From NCBI RefSeq assembly GCF_041381155.1, contig NC_091144.1, positions 33,598,980-33,662,979 on the forward strand: a DNA stretch of 64,000 nt. Reading direction: 5' to 3'. The stretch is from Argopecten irradians (taxonomy: Eukaryota > Mollusca > Bivalvia > Pectinida > Pectinidae). The notes under the pieces are model-generated. The model saw only the letters and a program-made list of their open reading frames with translations, searched no databases and was not told the origin of the DNA. Below are positions 36,401 through 47,800 of this stretch, one piece after another. The translations under genes and the position numbers were made by a program. Positions within the stretch are counted from its first letter, which is position 1; each line of letters starts with the position of its first letter.

Positions 36401-39400
36401 TTATCAAGCTAATATTCACTTTTTTATCAAGCTAATATTGATTTGACTTTAGCACCTTAATTAAAAAAATGTGCTGTTTTCTCCCCACAGAAATGTGCTT
36501 GTTGAATCTGCCAGGATAGCAAGAGGAAAGATTGATGCTCTTTCAAATTTAGACTCTTCCAAATTTGATGCCATCATCTTCCCGGGTGGATTTGGAGCTG
36601 CTAAAAACTTGTAAGTTTAAGTTAAGCCAGAATTTTAAGATAGGAATTATTACTGTATTTTTTAAAATTGTAAGTTGCACCTGAGTATAGGCCTCAAAGG
36701 TCTTTTATTTTTACCAATTTTTTTCAGTTTTAGTACACGGCTATAAGCTGTATTATAGTGAAAGCCGCAGCCAGTACTAATTCAAGTGTAATCTGTCAGT
36801 AATATGAAGATACCGAACAACTCGACGAATTATTAATTTCCTGTAATGCATACCTGGTATATGTAGATATTTAACTTCCTGACCCTTAACATTTAAGTCT
36901 CTGAATAAAAAATATCTGATTACTGATGGATTTATTCACCTTGAATAATTGAATGTTGGTCAATGTGTAAGAACAATAAATTGAACCTGGAAATATAGCA
37001 GAATAAATACACTTATTCATGAAATATAAAGCCCCGTGCCACTAACTGCTTTGCTAAAACTCTGTAACTGGAAGGTTTCTGACCGTTGTAAACAAATTCT
37101 GAAATGTGGTAATTGACACATAGATATTTCTGCCTGATCAATGTTGACAGTGGATGTTGTAGGTGTACATTTGCTTTAGATGGAGGTTTCTGACCGTTGT
37201 AAACAAATTCTTAAATGTGGTAATTTTCATATAGAGATATCAGCCTTATCATTGATGGATTTTGTAGGTGTACATTTGCTTTAGATGGAGGTTTCTGACC
37301 GTTGTAAACAAATTCTTAAATGTGGTAATTTTCATATAGAGATATCAGCCTTATCATTGATGGATTTTGTAGGTGTACATTTGCTGTGGATGGAGCTGAG
37401 AATATGAAAGTTGATACGGATGTGAAAAGAGTAATTGGTGACTTCCATAAAGAAAACAAACCTATCGGGTAAGATTCTCAATATGATGGAGTAACATATC
37501 AAACCATAATTAGTGAAAGGCTTGTTTTAAGTTCAAGGGCTACTAGATTTTTGTCCTAAATCTTTTTACTTTCATCCATTTGTTCATTCTTTAATTGTGA
37601 GTAATATGTAAATTGCTGTTGGTTGTAAATAAACGCGTCCAGATGTTAAAGATGCTCCATCGCCGACAGAGCATAAATGATATTCATTATTTGAACAAAA
37701 ATTGGTGTTTAATCGTGTAAATATGTGTTTAATTAACGCAAAAAAAACCCTATAAGATAATTCGTTTTGCCTTTGGTGCAAGCGCAATCAGTACTTCATT
37801 CCATATAGGATATAGTGCCAAGGAATTTTTTCGGGATGCAATTAATTATTTTTCATATTTTTAACTTGAAGTAAAATTAGAAGCTCAAACTTTCCATTGG
37901 TGGTAATGGTGTAAAGTAAGTAACTTTTGTGACTGAATAAAACTACTAAATCATCTGCTCCTGTTTTTGATAGTGAAAAAATACCATTTGTCAGTGGTGG
38001 AGCATCTTTAAGACTGTATTACCAGGTTTGTACTGGCATTCAGTACTTAAGTACAACTATATGTGTTACATGTAGTTTTTGTGGAATTTTGTAGCCTACG
38101 TTACACTGTATAGTTTATATAATGATGCTTTAACAAATCTAGCATAAAATATCTAACATTGCATTTTTTAATGTCATTATTCATAAAGGTTTTTGTACAA
38201 TTCACTGAATGTTTCAATATTTCTTTTCTCTTTAAATATACATTTGTACATATAACATAATTGTTTATCTCCCTTTGAACATAAATTTGGATTTGATGTT
38301 TTTGATAAAAGATTACCAAAATAGGACAAAAATGATCAAATTTTCAAATTTGCTTAATTAATTACACATATTTCAGAAGGGCAGAATGCAATGTAAGATG
38401 CAAAACTATCATTCTAATTATATCAGTAATGTACTGTACATTTATCACTAAATAACGGATTTGTGGGGGCCAAAAAGTGCCAAAACGTTAATCACATTTT
38501 TAGCCCACCATCATCAGATGGTGGGCTATTCAAATCGCCTTTCGTCCGTGGTCCGTCGTCCGTCCGTCCGTCCGTTCCGTCCGTCCGTCCGTCCGTCCGT
38601 CCGTCCGTCCGTCCGTCCGTTAACAATTCTTGTTACCGCTATTTCTCTAAAAGTACTGAAGGGATCTTTCTCAAATTTCATATGTAGGTTCCCCTAGGAC
38701 CCTAGTTGTGCATATTGTATTTTGGGACTGATCGGTCAACAAGATGGCCGCCAGGCAGCCATCTTGGATTTTGATAGTTAAAGTTTGTTACCGCTATTTC
38801 TCAGAAAGTACTGAAGGGATCTTTCTCAAATTTCATATGTAGGTTCCCCTAGGACCCTAGTTGTGCATATTGAATTTTGGGACTGATCGGTCAACAAGAT
38901 GGCCGACCAGCCGCCATCTTGGATTTTGATAGTTAAAGTTTGTTACGGCTAATTCTCAGAAAGTACTGAAGGGATCTTTCTCAAATTTCATATGTAGGTT
39001 CCCCTAGGACCCTAGTTGTGCATATTGTATTTTGGGACTGATCGGTCAACAAGATGGCCGCCAGGCAGCCATCTTGGATTTTGATAGTTAAAGTTTGTTA
39101 CCGCTATTTCTCATAAAGTATTGAAGTGATCTTTCTCAAATTTCATATGTAGGTTCCCGTAGGACCCTAGTTGTGCATATTGCATTTTGGGACTGATCGG
39201 TCAACAAGATGGCCGACCAGCCGCCATCTTGGATTTTGATAGTTAAAGTTTGTTACCGCTAATTCTCAGAAAGTACTGAAGGGATCTTTCTCAAATTTCA
39301 TATGTAGGTTCCCCTAGGACCCCAGTTGTGCATATTGCATTTTGGGACTGATCGGTCAACAAGATGGCCGACCGGTGGCCATCTTGGATTTTGATAGTTA

Positions 39401-42400
39401 AAGTTTGTTACCGCTATTTCTCAGAAAGTATTGAAGGGATTGTTCTCAAATTTCATATGTAGGTTCCCCTAGGACCCTAGTAGTGCATATTGCATTTTGG
39501 GACTGATCAGTCAACAAGATGGCCGCCAGGTAGCCATCTTGGATTTTGATAGTTAAAGTTTGTTACCGCTATTTCTCAGAAAGCACTGAAGGGATCTTTC
39601 TCAAATTTCATATGTAGGTTTCCCTAGGACCCCAGTTGTGCATATTGCATTTTGGGACTGATCAGTCAACAAGATGGCCGCCAGGTAGCCATCTTGGATT
39701 TTGATAGTTAAAGTTTGTTACCGCTATTTCTCAGAAAGCACTGAAGGGATCTTTCTCAAATTTCATATGTAGGTTCCCCTAGGACCCCAGTTGTGCATAT
39801 TGCATTTTGGGACTGATCGGTCAACAAAATGGCCGACCGGTAGCCATCTTGGATTTTGATAGTTAAAGTTTGTTACCGCTATTTCTCAGAAAGTATTGAA
39901 GGGATTGTTCTCAAATATCATATGTAGGTTCCTCTAGGACCCTAGTTCTGCCTATTGCATTTTGCGACCACCATCTTGGATTTTGATAGTTTAAAGTTTG
40001 AAAAGCAGAAAAAAGAAGTGTAAGTTTGAAAAGCAGAGAAAAGATCCCTCTTTCATTTGTCAGACATAGATTAATCTTTGGTGGGCGCCAAGATCCCTCT
40101 GGGATCTCTTGTTTTTAAGTAAAATTAATAACATTAACAGAACTAGACAGTCATTTAGGTAAATTATATTTGAATCAATAAATAAACATGTTGTTGGGGT
40201 TGTGGAAGTGATTGAGTGGATATTTGACTTTTCAAAGATAGGTTTTGTATTAAGAGTAATAGAGAAAACAAATGTGGTGCCGAGACTTTAACTTGAATAA
40301 ATACAGTAACTAGACTTAGATATCTTTTCAATCTGTTGACTTGTCACGGTGTAATGATCTGTGTTACAGTCTGTGCTGTATTGTTGATCTGTTGACTCTT
40401 CTCAGTGTAATGATCTGTATTACAGTCTGCTGTATTGTTAATCTGTTGACTCGTCTCAGTGTAATGATCTGTGTTACAGTCTGTGCTGTATTGTTGATCT
40501 GTTCACTTGTCTCAGTGTAATGATCTGTTTTACAGTCTGTGCTGTGTTGTTGATCTGTTGACTCGTCTCAGTGTAATGATCTGTATTACAGTCTGTGTTG
40601 TATTGTTGATCTGTCGACTCGTCTCAGTGTAATGATCTGTATTACAGTCTGTGCTGTATTGTTGATCTGTCGACTCGTCTCAGTGTAATGATCTGTATTA
40701 CAGTCTGTGCTGTGTTGTTGATCTGTTGACTCGTCTCAGTGTAATGATCTGCTGTATTGTTGATCTGTTGACTCGTCTCAGTGTAATGATCTGTATTACA
40801 GTCTGCTGTATTGTTGATCTGTTGACTCGTCTCAGTGTAATGATCTGTATTACAGTCTGTGCTGTATTGTTGATCTGTCGACTCGTCTCAGTGTAATGAT
40901 CTGTATTACAGTCTGTGCTGTATTGTTGATCTGTTGACTCGTCTCAGTGTAATGATCTGTATTACAGTCTGTGCTGTATTGTTGATCTGTTGACTCGTCT
41001 CAGTGTAATGATCTGTATTACAGTCTGTGCTGTATTGTTGATCTGTTGACTTGTCTCAGTGTAATGATCTGTATTACAGTCTGTGCTGTATTGTTGATCT
41101 GTCGACTCGTCTCAGTGTAATGATCTGTATTACAGTCTGTGCTGTATTGTTGATCTGTTGACTCGTCTCAGTGTAATGATCTGTATTACAGTCTGCTGTA
41201 TTGTTGATCTGTCGACTCGTCTCAGTGTAATGATCTGTATTACAGTCTGTGCTGTATTGTTGATCTGTTGACTCGTCTCAGTGTAATGATCTGTATTACA
41301 GTCTGTGCTGTATTGTTGATCTGTTGACTTGTCTCAGTGTAATGATCTGTATTACAGTCTGTGCTGTATTGTTGATCTGTTGACTCGTCTCAGTGTAATG
41401 ATCTGTATTACAGTCTGTGCTGTATTGTTAATCTGTTGACTTGTCTCAGTGTAATGATCTGTATTACAGTCTGTGCTGTATTGTTGATCTGTCGACTCGT
41501 CTCAGTGTAATGATCTGTATTACAGTCTGTGCTGTATTGTTGATCTGTTGACTTGTCTCAGTGTAATGATCTGTATTACAGTCTGTGCTGTATTGTTGAT
41601 CTGTTGACTTGTCTCAGTGTAATGATCTGTATTACAGTCTGTGCTGTATTGTTGATCTGTTGACTTGTCTCAGTGTAATGATCTGTATTACAGTCTGTGC
41701 TGTATTGTTGATCTGTTGACTCGTCTCAGTGTAATGATCTGTATTACAGTCTGTGCTGTATTGTTGATCTGTTGACTCTTCTCAGTGTAATGATCTGTAT
41801 TACAGTCTGTGCTGTATTGTTGATCTGTCGACTCGTCTCAGTGTAATGATCTGTATTACAGTCTGTGCTGTATTGTTGATCTGTTGACTCGTCTCAGTGT
41901 AATGATCTGTATTACAGTCTGTGCTGTATTGTTGATCTGTTGACTCGTCTCGGTGTAATGATCTGTATTACAGTCTGTGCTGTATTGTTAATCTGTTGAC
42001 TCGTCTCAGTGTAATGATCTGTATTACAGTCTGCTGTATTGTTGATCTGTTGACTTGTCTCAGTGTAATGATCTGTATTACAGTCTGTGCTGTATTGTTA
42101 ATCTGTTGACTTGTCTCGGTGTAATGATCTGTATTACAGTCTGTGCTGTATTGCCCCTGTTCTGGCCGCCAAGCTAGTGCCTGGTTGTGAGGTGACTGTT
42201 GGATCGGACGAGGAAGAAGGCGGTCGATGGCCGTATGCGGGCACGGCTGGTGCCATAGATTCCATGGGATCCAAGCACATCAAAAGAAATGTCACTGTAT
42301 CCTTTACCTGGTACTGTAACTTCCAGCTTTATTAGCTGTTGCATGCTTTAATGAATCAAAACATTATCAGATGACTATACCTGGTACTTTGTTTTCAAGT

Positions 42401-43276
42401 CACCTTTTGCCTATTGCCCATTTGCATCCTTTTCTGCACTGGCTATGATAAATGACTGCCCTACTTATGTATATCAAGTAAGAAATTTTCCTTAAAATCT
42501 GTAATGCTTTCCTATGGAGTATTTTAAGTTAAGGAATCTCTTTAAGTTAAAGGAATGTTTGAAACTGAACCCCTGTTAAAAATAGAATTGACTCTTAAAA
42601 TTTATATAAGCATATACATGATATTAAGGTTAACAATAGTGTCTAGATGGACAGCAGAGTGAGGATTGGAGTTTTATGATTGCTGAAGATATTATGTATA
42701 ATACTCCTGGTTATTAATTGTGCATACTGCATTTTTTTTATCAAAAACATTATCTTAACTAGTGGTAGTTGCTATCTTGAACTTGACCATTAATTGAAGA
42801 GATTAAGATAGATTATAATTAATTAATAAAATCCTCTTTGGTAACTTTTAATCACAATATCTCTTTGCATGAATCTGTTGGCTCTGTTTCTCATACTCCA
42901 TTTCCGTATAATTGTGAAAAAGAAAATAGCAGTATAGGAAGCGTGCTTGAATTTGGAGTTATTGATAGTTCTTATAATGTACTGAATGGATTGAAGGACA
43001 ATTCACTGGCACAGGTTCTGTATACTTAATAACTTTGGTGAAAAAGCAATGTTGAACAGGTAAGATCAATGATGATTTTTTTTCAGTTACCACTTTTACT
43101 CTGTATAATGACCACTAAGTTCATTTTGACCTTGACACACTGACCAGGACATACATGTAGATGAGAAGAATAAGATCGTCACAACACCAGCTTTTATGTG
43201 TGAAACAGCTCTTCATGAAATTTTCGATGGAATTGGCAAAATGGTGGAAAATGTTTTGTCTCTGGCGAAGAAGTAG
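33477..43276 (+). CDS. GATD3: GATD3 / ES1 homologue, mitochondrial DJ-1/PfpI-family protein, seven exons
   Basis: Exons are 33477-33596, 35001-35053, 35475-35585, 36491-36610, 37373-37468, 42140-42296 and 43148-43276. Phases all agree, and the product is 261 residues (human about 268). Residues 1-32 are rich in Arg, Lys and Ser with no acidic residues, as in a mitochondrial presequence. Then follow [17 protein letters not shown] (41-57), [29 protein letters not shown], the nucleophile-elbow region [11 protein letters not shown] (168-178), [13 protein letters not shown] and [14 protein letters not shown] near the end. The human protein is a mitochondrial class-I glutamine-amidotransferase-like protein reported to act as a deglycase; C169 or C170 would be the reactive cysteine by family position. 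Exon borders 3 (donor), 5 and 6 (acceptors) are each flanked by tandem copies of themselves. AATAAA lies 90 bases after the stop. Confidence 0.94.
33597..35000. other. GATD3 intron 1
   Basis: AT-rich, no recognisable element. Small open frames at 33847-34255 on both strands have no protein-like features. Confidence 0.5.
35560..36095 (+). repeat. 49 bp minisatellite made of the GATD3 exon 3 end and its splice donor, 11 copies
   Basis: Each unit is 26 bases of exon (AAGGGGGAGCCAATGGAACC AAATAG) plus 23 bases of intron (GTAAATACACACATCAAAAT ACC). The AATAG|GTAAAT donor appears at 35585/35586 and then near 35635, 35684, 35733, 35783, 35835, 35885, 35934, 35984, 36033 and 36083. Only the first copy follows real upstream exon. 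GTAAAT carries an in-frame TAA after the AGG codon, so splicing from any later copy would add a stop. Units differ by a few substitutions. Confidence 0.85.
37071..37395 (+). repeat. 105 bp repeat duplicating the GATD3 exon 5 acceptor, two decoys plus the real site
   Basis: TTTGTAG|GTGTACATTTGCT (TGTTGTAG at the first copy) occurs at 37163, 37268 and 37373. The last leads into true exon 5 ([10 protein letters not shown]). The two upstream copies read CTFALDGGF and then stop. The repeated intron part starts GGTTTCTGACCGTTGTAAAC. Copies at 37268 and 37373 share an almost identical preceding 80 bp; the first is more diverged. Confidence 0.85.
37646..38011. mobile_element. MITE family B (TTAA type), complete copy in GATD3 intron 5
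   Basis: TTAA AGATGCTCC at the left and GGAGCATCT TTAA at the right are exact inverted ends with a TTAA at each border, as expected of piggyBac-type target duplications. Length 366 bp, no coding capacity. Confidence 0.75.
38503..40112. mobile_element. Pearl-type element 1, second copy, in GATD3 intron 5
   Basis: It starts with a hairpin (AGCCCACCATCATCAGATGG TGGGCT), then a (CCGT)n tract (38556-38620), then nine 155 bp cores from 38630, and ends with the CAAGATCCCTCTGGGATCTC TTG hairpin as in 16947-18153. Each core holds an inverted pair around CAAGATGGCCG and CGGCCATCTTG, and two cores contain GCCGCCATCTTGG. No protein is encoded. Confidence 0.75.
40331..42153 (+). repeat. 56 bp minisatellite made of the GATD3 exon 6 acceptor, about 32 copies
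   Basis: Each unit is 14 bases identical to the start of exon 6 (TCTGTGCTGTATTG) plus 42 bases of intron ending GTAATGATCTGTATTACAG. A few units are 54 bases (one TG lost). The last acceptor (42139/42140) continues into real exon 6. Every unit keeps the TAATGA-like branch region and the TTACAG acceptor. Splicing to the last decoy shifts frame by 2 and reaches a stop soon after. It is not a CRISPR array: there are no unique spacers. Confidence 0.88.
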
Positions 43277-43362
43277 ACAGTGATGTTGGGAAAAACTAAC
43301 TGAACTTGTGATACGACAAGAACTCACTGATGTTGTATTGGATTGTGCTTGGTACAGAAGAC

Positions 43363-43368
43363 AATAAA
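43363..43368 (+). promoter_or_regulatory. GATD3 polyadenylation signal
   Basis: AATAAA about 90 bases after the GATD3 stop codon; the expected cleavage region follows within 30 bases. Confidence 0.6.
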
Positions 43369-43452
43369 ATCATGCTTACTTTACCAAATACTAATGATAT
43401 TTATATGGAGAGTATACATATATATAAGATCATGAATAAGGCTTCCATGTAG

Positions 43453-43640
43453 ATATTCCGTCTTTGCATATTACAGAGTTAGCTCCCTTGCGGGAAGGTA
43501 TCGATTGTTACGTCATTATTTTGTGAGCCAATTCTCATCGTTTTCTCAGAAAAGTACATGTATGATGTTACGCACACAAACGCATGATGTCACAATCAAT
43601 CCCTACCAACAAGGGCAGATAACTCTGCAATATGCAAATA
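43453..43640. mobile_element. MITE family A, copy 4
   Basis: TATTCCGTCTTTGCATATTA at the left and GCAGATAACTCTGCAATATG at the right, with TGTCACAATCAAT inside. Sits just after the GATD3 polyadenylation signal. Confidence 0.7.
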
Positions 43641-43682
43641 CAAAAATAACATCATGGTGATAAGTGTGTGGTTCTTCTCACA

Positions 43683-43763
43683 GGGACCTGGCACAAAATT
43701 CTAACCAACAGCAATATGTATTAAAGTAGAATCAACTGTTGGTTAGAAAATTGTGCCAGGTTC
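43683..43763. repeat. Short foldback between the convergent genes
   Basis: GGGACCTGGCACAAAATTCT AACCAACAG is mirrored by CTGTTGGTTAGAAAATTGTG CCAGGTTCC around a 23-base loop. Probably a tiny MITE. Confidence 0.6.
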
Positions 43764-43995
43764 CTGTTGTCCTTCTGTCTCCTGTTCCAAACAATGAAAT
43801 ATTAAAAACCATGAACTGTGTGTGGATCACTATCACTATGGCTTTAGCTCCAGTTATGCGTGGTACCACATGGCAACATATGATAACACCTGATGGACAG
43901 TTTGACAGCAGGACTGCTCCCAGTATATTGGTTGTACTGTTAACATATTTCGCTCACCATTTGATATTGTCAGTTTATTAAAGAGTTTTATACCC

Positions 43996-44146
43996 TGGTA
44001 TGGTGATCTGTATCAATTGTGACATAATTATTTTCTGAGCGAAACTCACGGTGTTTTCTGAAAATAATGACATGCTTGTAAACTTATGTCGCAATCAATA
44101 TCTATATATACCCACAAGGGCAGATAACTCTGAAATAGAAAAATAC
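43996..44146. mobile_element. MITE family A, copy 5 (left end missing)
   Basis: The internal and right-hand words (ATCAATTGTGACATAATTAT, AAGGGCAGATAACTCTG) match the family; the left inverted terminus is not present. Confidence 0.55.
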
Positions 44147-44717
44147 AGAATATCAGGTATTCAAATTTAATTATGCAAAATGATTTATGCAAATTAGCTT
44201 CAGAACCCATTTCTAGTTTGTTCTTAATTCTTCTTATCACCCTTTGCATTGTGTATGAACGCTTTGATGTACCAGGTATCTCAAGATGTAGATCAACTGG
44301 AAAAACAAAATGATGTATGATGTAAATGGAAAATATATTTGTTTGTGGAGTAAACTCAGACTAATGCTTTGTATCAATATAAATAAACAAAAACTTTCCT
44401 CTTAATCGTACAATTGTTTATTTCATACAATAAATACATTTTAATAATGTCAATATCTTCATTTAATATTTATAAAAAAACATGCAACATTGTTAATATT
44501 AAGTAAATGTGACGTTGAAACATAAAACTGAGGGACTTTGTATCGATCACTATTTCAGTGAAATTTTCACATATCATCAATCGATCGATACAGTGGCCAA
44601 GAAATAAATTACATTGGCATGTTCACATATTATCAGTTTATCGCCATATAGGCCAACAGATAAATTCTCTGTATTTCACGTTTAGAACCAGACTCCACAT
44701 ACATTACCCTCGGAAAT

Positions 44718-44731
44718 GTTTATTGTTTATT
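44718..44731 (-). promoter_or_regulatory. Likely polyadenylation signals of the CLAMP gene
   Basis: Two AATAAA hexamers lie on the minus strand (TTTATTGTTTATT on plus), about 100 bases beyond the stop codon at 44834-44832. Confidence 0.5.
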
Positions 44732-44831
44732 TAATGAATGGCTCAAATCTGGTTCTCAAACCTCCTCCTGCTCAGAGAGCTGAATATCCATATACAGATG
44801 AAATGTCATTTGTCTGCTGAAATATTTCATT

Positions 44832-47800
44832 TTACGGCGAACCTTCATCTGCTACTTTATGGACTTTGTTGATTCTGCCGATAAGAATGTTTTCTTTTTC
44901 TCGAAGTTTTGCTGCAATTTCACTCTGTAACACAAATCATTGATTTTGCACAAGAAATAGTTTTAACTGATTTAGCACAAGAAATATATAGTTTTAACTG
45001 ATTTAGCACTTTTAATTTTAGCATAAGAAATAGTTTTAAATGATTTAGCACAAGAGATGGTTTTAATTGATTTAGCATAAGGAATTGTTTTAATTGAAAG
45101 TCTTTTCATAGAGTTAGAGTTGAAAGTAACATACATAGCTCAAGTAGAACCAGTTGTGTCAATGTTTTCACTAAAATGTTGTTTCTGTTTCCCAACATTA
45201 TTAAAGGGCCACTACCTTTCCGAAACGGCTTTTAATTTTTAAAATAGAAATGTAAAACGAGATCAATATTTTTTTAGAGTCGCTAAAGTTATTAATTATA
45301 CGTTTACTAGCACACTTATCAGCACCTTCAGAACTGTTTAATTAGAATAAATAAAATGTTAATTTTCATAACGCGGGTCGTTTTATGTTTCCCGCCGTCG
45401 TCCTAAATGCGGCGCGGTAGTTGACTATCACTGCGCCAGACGGCAAAACAGCGAAATGAATCTCCACTGTTATCGTACATTAGACAGGAAATCTTGCATA
45501 TGTTTGGTGTTGTAACCTCATCTTAAGCCATCGATATATATTTTCTTTTGTTATTAATGTTTTTAAGAAACCTTTAAATTTTGCTCCGGAAAGGTAGTGG
45601 GCCTTTAAGGCATGGACATATAATCAGCAATCATTCCAATCTACCAGAGTTACTTCCCTTCTAGCTTCACTCGTTCAATACTAATTGTCATAAATTAGAC
45701 TCGTCACATGAAGGAGTCTGTGATCACAGTCTCGATCATCTCCAAGACCCTGTACTGTACTAGTTACCTGTAATGGGTTGAGTAACTCCTTTGCTACACT
45801 CTCGATCACTTCTCTCACATCCTCTACGGTAAGCTCAGAGAAAATGTCCGTGTCTAACTTCGCATCCAGTTCCTCCATCCCTTTGTCTTCCTCTTCCACC
45901 TAAAATTAATAAATAAGTATGAAACCTTTAAAGATGTAGACCCTACAAAATTGTCAATCCTATTTTACATTCCCATTTAAGTTTCTATGTGCCATATTTT
46001 TTATACTCACGAATCAAGAAGTGCTTTAATTCAACATGTTATTCACTACCATATGTTACCAACATTTTAAGAATTACAATACTTACAATGGACATAAATT
46101 TAATTATACACATACAAATAAGTGCTTAAAATGATTATAATTACATTGTTAATTGAGTATTTAAGGTCAGACCATATAATTTCATTTCATATTTTTACAG
46201 TCACTGTGTTATTATTGTAATTGTAAAGTGATTTCTCCAGGAATGTTCTCATTTAAACATAAAAAAAATATACATGAAGTGTTTAAATTCTGTGTTGTAA
46301 CTATAATGTTTATAAGGCATCTTACATGATTGTCCATTTGAATGATTTTCACAACTTAGTTTATCAAACATTATGGTTTTCAATAAATTACTGAAGAAAA
46401 AAAACCATGTAAAAATGTTCACCCAGTTATGGTACATACCACTTTAAACATTTTTGAGAAAGACTAGCTACCAATTAACGTCTGGGTTTTATGAATTAAT
46501 ATACAGGTCCTTTCATATGATGTAAACTTTATTTGTTTAACATTGATTGAGAAACAAGTACTAAAATGCAAAACCAACTTTCTTTCGCGTGATTTATTTT
46601 TGCCAATTTTATGATGAAGGTAAATTCGCAAGTAATTAACTCTGAAAAATAAATATCTTCTTGCATAATCAGGTTCAAAGGTATTTCAATTGAATTTGAA
46701 ATCCACAAAACTTAATTTCCTTGAAAATGCTTTGAAAATGAAATCGTGAAGTTTAGTAGCGAAAGAAAGACTCAATGTAAGCATGCAAGAGATCTTCAAT
46801 TGCCCAGAGAAAACCCACAGGATCGGGCAGGTGACCCCTGACCTTTTCCTTTTATTACAGTAGACTGTATTTGATTTATCATTCAAATTTATATTCAATT
46901 TTTAGTACTGATTGGCTAAAATTAAACTTTTCACATGATTGGCTAAAATTAAACTTTTCACATGACAGAGCCACTCTTCAGAAAAAGTTGCCACAGAATC
47001 AAAGGTAATGATAGAGTAAAATCAAGGGAAGTAACTCAGGATGTGATTTATCAGCTACAGCATCCAATCTGATATGATTACCATTCTTTGATAAACACAG
47101 ATGTCACTAAAAGTGCCCACAACCCTCTCATCAAACAATGCCCAAGTTGAAATCAAGTAGGGGAGATCCAGTTCGAAATATTGATTTGTAACAAACATAA
47201 TAGATCTGAAGACAGCGATCATGCATTCATTCCTTGTTGATAAAACAGTGTTAGTAAAATTAAATGATAAAAAGGGTTAAAGTTCTTATAGATTTGTAAG
47301 TATGAGAATTATTAATATAACTTAAAATTCAGTAAAAGGGAGATAACTTATAAAAAAGATAACAAAGTTGCTTTCCAATTGACAGATTGCCAGGCAGTAT
47401 AGCCACGCATTAATATCGTAGCATTGGCAGCTGGAGATCCGTCGATTGTAATGCCAATAAAATGTATTTTATTTGACTACAAAGGCAGCCAGAGAGAAAC
47501 TGACAGCCCATCCATATTTCATTTCAAAATGACATTATAAGGTCAACATTGTAATATTTCACGTTCTGTACTTTGAAACTTAGAAGTTTCAAAATACAGA
47601 GTAAATAAAATATTCCTAATCACAACAATATTTCATTTACATTTTCGTTTGGCTGGCTTCAATTTTTTTTTTTACAATTTTCAAAAACTAAAATGTTAAT
47701 TATTAAAGATGCTCCACCTCCGACAGAGCATAAATGATATTCCTCAGTTGAACAATAATTGGTGTTTGATCGTGTATATATATGTCTAATTAACACAAAA

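Noticed and set aside
40331-42139. CRISPR-like array
   Set aside because: Units are contiguous near-identical copies with no unique spacers, in an animal intron.
42838-43029. 63-codon frame in GATD3 intron 6
   Set aside because: No homology recognised, no splice-site support, and GATD3 reads correctly across it without this segment.
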